Source of the DNA: Oscillospiraceae bacterium
GTDB taxonomy: Bacteria; Bacillota; Clostridia; Oscillospirales; CAG-272
Reading direction: 5' to 3'
Assembly: GCA_009788105.1 (NCBI GenBank)
Contig: WQSD01000038.1
Span: forward strand, 1-9,227
Length of the DNA stretch: 9,227 nt
A program made the position numbers and the translations under genes. Below, in pieces: positions 5,494-9,227 of this stretch. The notes beneath the pieces were generated by a model. The model was not told the DNA's origin. It worked only from the letters and a program-made list of their open reading frames with translations, and ran no database searches. The number at the start of each line of letters is the position of its first letter. The first letter of the stretch is position 1.

Positions 5494-5936
5494 AAAAACA
5501 TACAAGTATCGTTGAAGAAAAAATTCTACAGGAATTTCCTTGTTGGAGGGGCGTAAATTTGTTGAACCACGTTCAAAATTCTTTCAATATAGAGATGGCG
5601 CTGGGATTTGCGGCACTGTATTGCCCTGAAATTATCGAAGTCGATGGATGTGTTCTGATTTCGCGCTTTTATAACGGCGATATTGAAAGGCTTAGAGAAC
5701 TTTATACGGATACACAGAAAATTGAAAAGTGGGTTAATACTTGGTCGATTGGTGCACTGATTAAGTATGAAGATGAATTGGGCAAGGATATTTTATATGA
5801 TGTATTTGGCGAATGTCTAAAACATTTTTGGCAGTTAAGGGCGAACCAGTTGTTTCCTGATAAAAACATTGTTGTTGAATTGGGCATGGAGTTGTTGGGA
5901 GAAAGAGGTCTTGCGATAACTATGTATCAAGCGTGA
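5490..5936 (+). CDS. Unknown 148-aa protein coupled to the kinase
   Basis: I do not recognise the family. It is a small, probably cytoplasmic alpha/beta protein with hydrophobic segments FNIEMALGFAALYCPEIIEV (33-51) and WVNTWSIGALIKY (81-93), and no signal peptide. The frame extends to 5469, but the ATG at 5490 has GGAGG (5481-5485) 4 nt upstream and overlaps the kinase stop as ATGA (5490-5493), so translation is coupled. It is distinctly more AT-rich than the kinase, which hints at a separate origin. Because it is always made with the kinase it may be an accessory, or simply a co-acquired gene. Confidence 0.7.
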   Translation: MKKHTSIVEEKILQEFPCWRGVNLLNHVQNSFNIEMALGFAALYCPEIIEVDGCVLISRFYNGDIERLRELYTDTQKIEKWVNTWSIGALIKYEDELGKDILYDVFGECLKHFWQLRANQLFPDKNIVVELGMELLGERGLAITMYQA

Positions 5937-5945
5937 AATCAAAAA

Positions 5946-5969
5946 TGGATGCCCTTACAGGGGCATCCA
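5946..5969. other. Strong hairpin after the 148-aa gene
   Basis: TGGATGCCC (5946-5954), loop TTACAG, GGGCATCCA (5961-5969): a perfect 9-bp stem beginning 9 nt after the stop. There is no U-run on the plus strand; on the minus strand it is followed by TTTTTG. As an intrinsic terminator it would therefore work better for antisense transcripts. It may also be a repeat module. Confidence 0.45.
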
Positions 5970-5986
5970 AATGCGCACCACACCTC

Positions 5987-6166
5987 GTAGGGGCGACCGC
6001 CCTCGGTCTGTTTGCTTGAATGGGATAGGTAAAATGTTTCTGTAAATCCCCTTCCGTAGGCGGAAGGGGTGGATTGCGACTGCCCTTGTCGCAAGACGGG
6101 GTAAGTGTGAAACGAACGAAACGCACCGTACACACGGACGGGAAATGCACGCCCCTACAAGACAAC
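5987..6166. mobile_element. MITE-like intergenic element, copy B
   Basis: Bounded by GTAGGGGCG (5987-5995) and CGCCCCTACAAGACAAC (6150-6166). It carries the same modules as copy A in the same order: a 9-bp CCCCTTCCG/CGGAAGGGG hairpin (6048-6069), a 7-bp stem with 7-nt loop (TTGCGAC, TGCCCTT, GTCGCAA, 6074-6094) and the 32-bp block (6095-6126, three differences from copy A). It lacks the CACGAAA repeats. Its right end is the exact reverse complement of the left end of copy A. Confidence 0.65.
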
Positions 6167-6171
6167 AAAAA

Positions 6172-6208
6172 CCGCAAAAAAATCCACGGAATGGATAAAT
6201 CCATTCCC
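6172..6208. repeat. 37-bp block shared with the kinase leader
   Basis: Matches 4538-4574 at 35 of 37 positions by my count, including the 9-bp stem GGAATGGAT-AA-ATCCATTCC (6188-6207). It ends 26 nt before the pgi start codon. Here the left GTAGG half of the unit is missing and the trailing CTAC is changed. It could be a transcript leader hairpin for pgi or leftover repeat. Confidence 0.65.
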
Positions 6209-6234
6209 ATCACATAAACCCAAGGAGAAACAAA

Positions 6235-7521
6235 ATGATTAAATTTCGTAACGACTATCTAAAATCTTTCATCACCGAGGCGGAAATCGCCGCCATTCAG
6301 CCGGAAATCACAACGGCGCACAACACCTTGCACAACCGCACCGGCCCAGGGAACGACTTCACCGGCTGGCTCGACTTGCCCAAGGGCATGGAGGCGCAAC
6401 TTGAGCGAATCGCCCAGGTAGGACAGCGTATCGCAGGGCTGTGCGACACCCTTATCGTCATCGGCGTGGGCGGGTCGTATCTTGGCGCACGCGCCGCACT
6501 GGAGTTCATCCGTGGCAAGAATTACAACGCTTTTGCGGAGGGCACGCCCACCGTGCATTTCGTCGGCACTGACCTGTGTCCCGACACCATTGTTGACCTG
6601 CTGAACCTGTGCCGCGACAAAAGCGTGTGCCTGTGCGTGGTGTCAAAGTCGGGCGGCACAACCGAGCCGGCTGTGGCTTTCCGCATTTTCCGCCAGTTCA
6701 TGGAGGAAAAGTACGGCGCTGCCGCCACCGAGCGGATTTACACCATCACCGACGAGAAAAACGGCAGTCTGCGCGCCCTGACTACCCAGCGCGGCTACAC
6801 CTCTTTCGTGATTCCCGGCGACGTGGGGGGCAGATTTTCCGTCCTCTCGCCTGTGGGATTGCTCCCTCTTGCGGCGGCAGGAGTGGACATCAAAGCTATC
6901 ATAGGCGGAGCGCAAGCGGCAAAAGCCGATTTTGCTGACGCCAGCATCCAAAACAACGACTGCTACCGCTATGCGGCGGCACGAAATATCTTGTATCGCC
7001 GAGGTTTGACCACCGAAATTATGGCGTTTTACGACCCCAGTCTTGCCATGTTCGCCGAGTGGTGGAAACAGCTTTTCGGCGAAAGCGAGGGCAAAGGCGG
7101 GCAGGGGATTTTCCCTGCGTCCGTGTGCTTCACCACCGATTTGCACTCGTTGGGGCAGTACGTTCAGGACGGCAAGCGTAACCTGTTTGAGACGGTGCTG
7201 TCTGTGACCCAGCCGTTCACCGATATTGCAGTGCCACACGAGGGCGGCGGAGACGGGCTGGACTTCCTGTCAGGGAAAAGCCTGCATCACATTAACACCA
7301 CCGCCATGGAAGCCACCGCCGAGGCGCACGTGGGCGGCGGCGTGCCGAACATCATCCTTGAGGTGGGCAAGCGTGACGCCTACCACCTTGGCTATGCGGC
7401 GTACTTCTTCCAGCTCGCCTGCGGCGTGTCAGCCTACACCCTGGGCGTGAACCCCTTCGACCAACCGGGGGTGGAGGAGTATAAAAAAGCGATGTTTCGG
7501 CTGTTGGGGAAGCCGGAGTAG
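6235..7521 (+). CDS. pgi: Glucose-6-phosphate isomerase
   Basis: A 428-aa cytoplasmic enzyme interconverting glucose 6-phosphate and fructose 6-phosphate in glycolysis and gluconeogenesis. The sugar-isomerase folds are clear: IGVGGSYLGAR (76-86), phosphate-binding VSKSGGTTE (136-144), the PGI signature GDVGGRFSVLSPVGLLP (195-211), catalytic Glu in FGESEGK (281-287), LHSLGQ (303-308) and the C-terminal NPFDQPGVEEYK (406-417), whose Lys is a conserved active-site residue. Its length fits the short bacterial form (about 430-450 aa), not the 550-aa proteobacterial form. AAGGAG (6222-6227) is 7 nt before the ATG. Composition is GC-rich relative to the preceding gene, as expected for a core gene. 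The hairpin block 6172-6208 lies in its leader. It ends 23 nt before the small chimeric ORF and is probably co-transcribed with thrS. Confidence 0.97.
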   Translation: MIKFRNDYLKSFITEAEIAAIQPEITTAHNTLHNRTGPGNDFTGWLDLPKGMEAQLERIAQVGQRIAGLCDTLIVIGVGGSYLGARAALEFIRGKNYNAFAEGTPTVHFVGTDLCPDTIVDLLNLCRDKSVCLCVVSKSGGTTEPAVAFRIFRQFMEEKYGAAATERIYTITDEKNGSLRALTTQRGYTSFVIPGDVGGRFSVLSPVGLLPLAAAGVDIKAIIGGAQAAKADFADASIQNNDCYRYAAARNILYRRGLTTEIMAFYDPSLAMFAEWWKQLFGESEGKGGQGIFPASVCFTTDLHSLGQYVQDGKRNLFETVLSVTQPFTDIAVPHEGGGDGLDFLSGKSLHHINTTAMEATAEAHVGGGVPNIILEVGKRDAYHLGYAAYFFQLACGVSAYTLGVNPFDQPGVEEYKKAMFRLLGKPE

Positions 7522-7544
7522 GGCGGTAAAGCGAGGAAACGACA

Positions 7545-7727
7545 ATGGCAAAACCATTCGTAAAATGGGCTGGCGGGAAAACGCAAATTTTAGATGATAT
7601 AGAGTCATTACTCAAATACCTCTGGCATGATGAAGAAAAAGATTATGAAGCCTTGGAATGCCCATGCGGTCACATTTTCGAGGTTATGAAACGTATTAAA
7701 GATAATTTGGAGAAACCTCATGACTAA
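7545..7727 (+). CDS. 60-aa chimeric ORF with a Dam-like N-terminus
   Basis: The first 16 residues, MAKPFVKWAGGKTQIL, match the N-terminal SAM-binding motif of Dam/DpnM-type (D12 class) adenine-N6 DNA methyltransferases. Everything that should follow, including the DPPY catalytic motif, is absent. From about residue 17 the protein becomes DDIESLLKYLWHDEEKDYE and then ECPCGHIFEVMKRIKDNLE, an acidic small-protein sequence with a CxCGH element, and it stops after 60 codons. A GAGG site (7533-7536) lies 8 nt before the ATG, so it is probably translated. It is wedged between pgi and thrS and is more AT-rich than both. It may be a remnant of a dam gene fused to a small ORF. I see no in-frame ATG at the junction for the second part. 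Confidence 0.6.
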   Translation: MAKPFVKWAGGKTQILDDIESLLKYLWHDEEKDYEALECPCGHIFEVMKRIKDNLEKPHD

Positions 7728-7751
7728 CAAAAAATTAAAGGAAACACCCAC

Positions 7752-9227
7752 ATGAAAATCACAATTAACAACACACAAACCCTCTTACAAGACGGACAAA
7801 CTGTCTATGACGCGCTCCGCACCGAGGGGGCGGTCAGCCGTGATATTATCGCCGCAACAGTAGGCGGTAGCACGGTATCCCTCACACACCCTCTCGCCGA
7901 GGGTGATGTTGTCGCCCCTCTCACTTTCGCGGACGAGGAGGGTCGCTGTGTGTTCTGGCACACCGCCGCCCATGTCCTTGCTCATGCGGTGAAAAATCTG
8001 TACCCCACCGCCAAGCTGGCTATCGGCCCTGCGGTGGAGGGCGGCTTTTACTACGACTTCGACATGGACACCCCCATTGACACAGCCGCTCTCGCCAAAA
8101 TCGAGAAAGAAATGCAGTCAATCATCAAGCAAAATCTGCAACTTGAGCGGGTGGAATACTCCCGCGAGCAAGCCCTACGCCAAGCGGAAACCGCAGGGGA
8201 AAGCTACAAAGTGGAGCTAATCGCCCGTATTCCCGCGGGGGAGGCTATCACTTTCTACAAGCAGGGCGACTTCGCCGACTTGTGCGCAGGGCCGCACCTG
8301 TTCGCCACCGGGGCACTGAAAGCCGTCAAATTGCTGTCCGCCACTGGGGCATACTGGGGCGGGAGCAGCGACAACAAAATGCTCACCCGCATCTACGGCA
8401 CGGCGTACCCGACCAAAGAGCAGTTGGCGGAGCATCTTGAAGCCCTTGAAGAGGCGAAAAAGCGGGATCACAACAAGCTGGGGCGAGAGCTTGGCTACTT
8501 CACCACAGTTGACTATATCGGGCAAGGCTTGCCTGTGTTGCTCCCAAAGGGTGCAAAAGTGGTGCAAATTCTGCAACGCTTTGTGGAAGACGAGGAGGAG
8601 AGAAGAGGCTATCAGCTGACCAAAACTCCATCTTTTGGCAAGCGGGAAACCTACAAAATCTCGTCACATTGGGACAAATATCGTGACGGAATGTTCGTCA
8701 TTGGCGATCCTGAGGACGAAACAAGCTCGGAGGTTTTCGCCTTGCGTCCCATGACTTGCCCATTCCAATTCCCTGTGTACACTCACAAAATGCGAAGCTA
8801 TCGTGATTTGCCTGTTCGTTTGAACGAAACAGCAACCCTGTTCCGCAACGAACATTCGGGAGAAATGCACGGATTGATTCGTCTGCGGCAGTTCACGCTG
8901 TCCGACGGGCATATTATTTGTACGCCCGAACAGCTTGAGGCGGAATTTGTTGGTGCGATCCAGCTTGTGGAGTTCATGATGAAAGCCATTGGCTTGCATG
9001 AAATGGTCACTTACCGCTTTAGCAAGTGGGACAAAGACAACCCGGAGAAGTATCTCGGTGACCCGGCTGAATGGGAGCGTGTGCAGGACTTGATGCGTGA
9101 AATCCTTGACCGCACAGGGTTGGCATACGCCGAAGCAGACGGCGAGGCGGCTTTCTATGGTCCAAAACTCGACGTGCAAGCGAAAAACGTGTACGGCAAA
9201 GAGGACACCCTGTTCACAATACAAATT
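7752..9227 (+). CDS. thrS: Threonyl-tRNA synthetase, N-terminal 492 residues
   Basis: A class II aminoacyl-tRNA synthetase that charges tRNA-Thr. The frame is open without a stop to the window end, so the gene is cut (the usual length is about 580-640 aa). Domains: TGS (1-60); the editing domain with HTAAH (70-74) and the second zinc-type pair C178/H182 in DLCAGPHL, which clears mis-charged Ser; and the catalytic core from about 245. Motif 2 is RNEHSGEMHGLIRLRQFT (365-382). Zinc ligands C336 (RPMTCP) and H387 (DGHIIC) are visible; the third His and the anticodon-binding domain lie beyond the window. The start at 7752 is supported by AAAGGA 10 nt upstream and a TGS domain beginning at residue 1. 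No T-box leader fits in the short gap upstream, so it probably relies on the pgi transcript or an unseen promoter. Confidence 0.96.
   Translation, partial: MKITINNTQTLLQDGQTVYDALRTEGAVSRDIIAATVGGSTVSLTHPLAEGDVVAPLTFADEEGRCVFWHTAAHVLAHAVKNLYPTAKLAIGPAVEGGFYYDFDMDTPIDTAALAKIEKEMQSIIKQNLQLERVEYSREQALRQAETAGESYKVELIARIPAGEAITFYKQGDFADLCAGPHLFATGALKAVKLLSATGAYWGGSSDNKMLTRIYGTAYPTKEQLAEHLEALEEAKKRDHNKLGRELGYFTTVDYIGQGLPVLLPKGAKVVQILQRFVEDEEERRGYQLTKTPSFGKRETYKISSHWDKYRDGMFVIGDPEDETSSEVFALRPMTCPFQFPVYTHKMRSYRDLPVRLNETATLFRNEHSGEMHGLIRLRQFTLSDGHIICTPEQLEAEFVGAIQLVEFMMKAIGLHEMVTYRFSKWDKDNPEKYLGDPAEWERVQDLMREILDRTGLAYAEADGEAAFYGPKLDVQAKNVYGKEDTLFTIQI

Noticed and set aside
5946..5969. Intrinsic terminator for the kinase operon
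   Set aside because: The stem is strong but no U-run follows on the plus strand (AAATGCG), so I list it only as a hairpin.
4275..6168. Target-site duplication flanking the 17-bp inverted ends
   Set aside because: Only AA flanks both ends, in an A-rich context, which proves nothing.
6643..7239. 198-codon minus-strand ORF inside pgi
   Set aside because: It is an antisense shadow of a GC-rich housekeeping gene with intact signatures in the plus frame.
7522..7751. T-box riboswitch expected upstream of thrS
   Set aside because: The space between pgi and thrS is taken by the 60-codon ORF, and I see no specifier stem, T-box sequence or terminator.
7737..7755. Shared ACACCCACATGA start context of thrS and the kinase gene
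   Set aside because: The match is only 12 bp around the start codon, with no wider similarity; it is probably chance or common A/C-rich start context.
8664..9224. 186-codon minus-strand ORF inside thrS
   Set aside because: It is antisense to unmistakable threonyl-tRNA synthetase motif 2 and zinc-ligand sequence.

Overview
The window looks like chromosomal DNA from a low-to-mid GC member of the Bacillota, class Clostridia, probably an uncultured gut or rumen lineage. The evidence is strong purine-rich Shine-Dalgarno sites (GGAGG, AAGGAG), consensus TTGACA/TATAAT-type promoters with extended -10 elements, a DUF5685-type gene next to a J-domain gene (an arrangement I associate with Clostridia), and GTAGGGGCG/CGCCCCTAC-bounded intergenic repeats. 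No rRNA, tRNA, CRISPR array or transposase gene is visible.

Layout. (1) 1-220 is non-coding and holds a 49-bp tandem repeat. (2) 2638 to 221 on the minus strand is a tight three-gene operon: a DUF5685-like helical Cys protein, a J-domain/TPR protein with a Cys-rich tail, and a membrane-embedded M28 zinc peptidase, all driven by a strong promoter at 2665-2693. (3) 2773-3466 is a self-contained Phd/YefM-RelE/ParE toxin-antitoxin module with its own promoter, operator-like palindromes and terminator. (4) 4090 to 3488 on the minus strand is an unrecognised helical, Cys-containing protein. It is read from a region (4136-4191) that looks like a divergent, overlapping promoter with a 16-bp palindrome. 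(5) 4277-6208 is a two-gene cassette (APH-fold small-molecule kinase plus an unknown 148-aa protein, overlapping ATGA) bracketed by two related copies of a modular hairpin-rich repeat. The outermost ends of the two copies form a perfect 17-bp inverted repeat. (6) 6235-9227 holds two housekeeping genes, pgi (glucose-6-phosphate isomerase) and thrS (threonyl-tRNA synthetase, cut by the window end). Between them is a 60-codon ORF that starts like a Dam adenine methylase and continues as something else.

How the parts relate. The housekeeping genes pgi and thrS are visibly GC-richer than the toxin-antitoxin pair, the 148-aa gene and the chimeric ORF, which suggests AT-rich accessory genes settled in a core background. 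Three gene pairs use the overlapping ATGA stop/start arrangement (1805/1802, 3112/3115, 5490/5493), implying translational coupling. The best candidates for something undescribed are the repeat-bracketed kinase cassette with its covarying hairpins, the three-gene DUF5685/J-domain/M28 operon, and the Dam-headed chimeric microORF. All functional statements come from reading motifs by eye; no database search was run.
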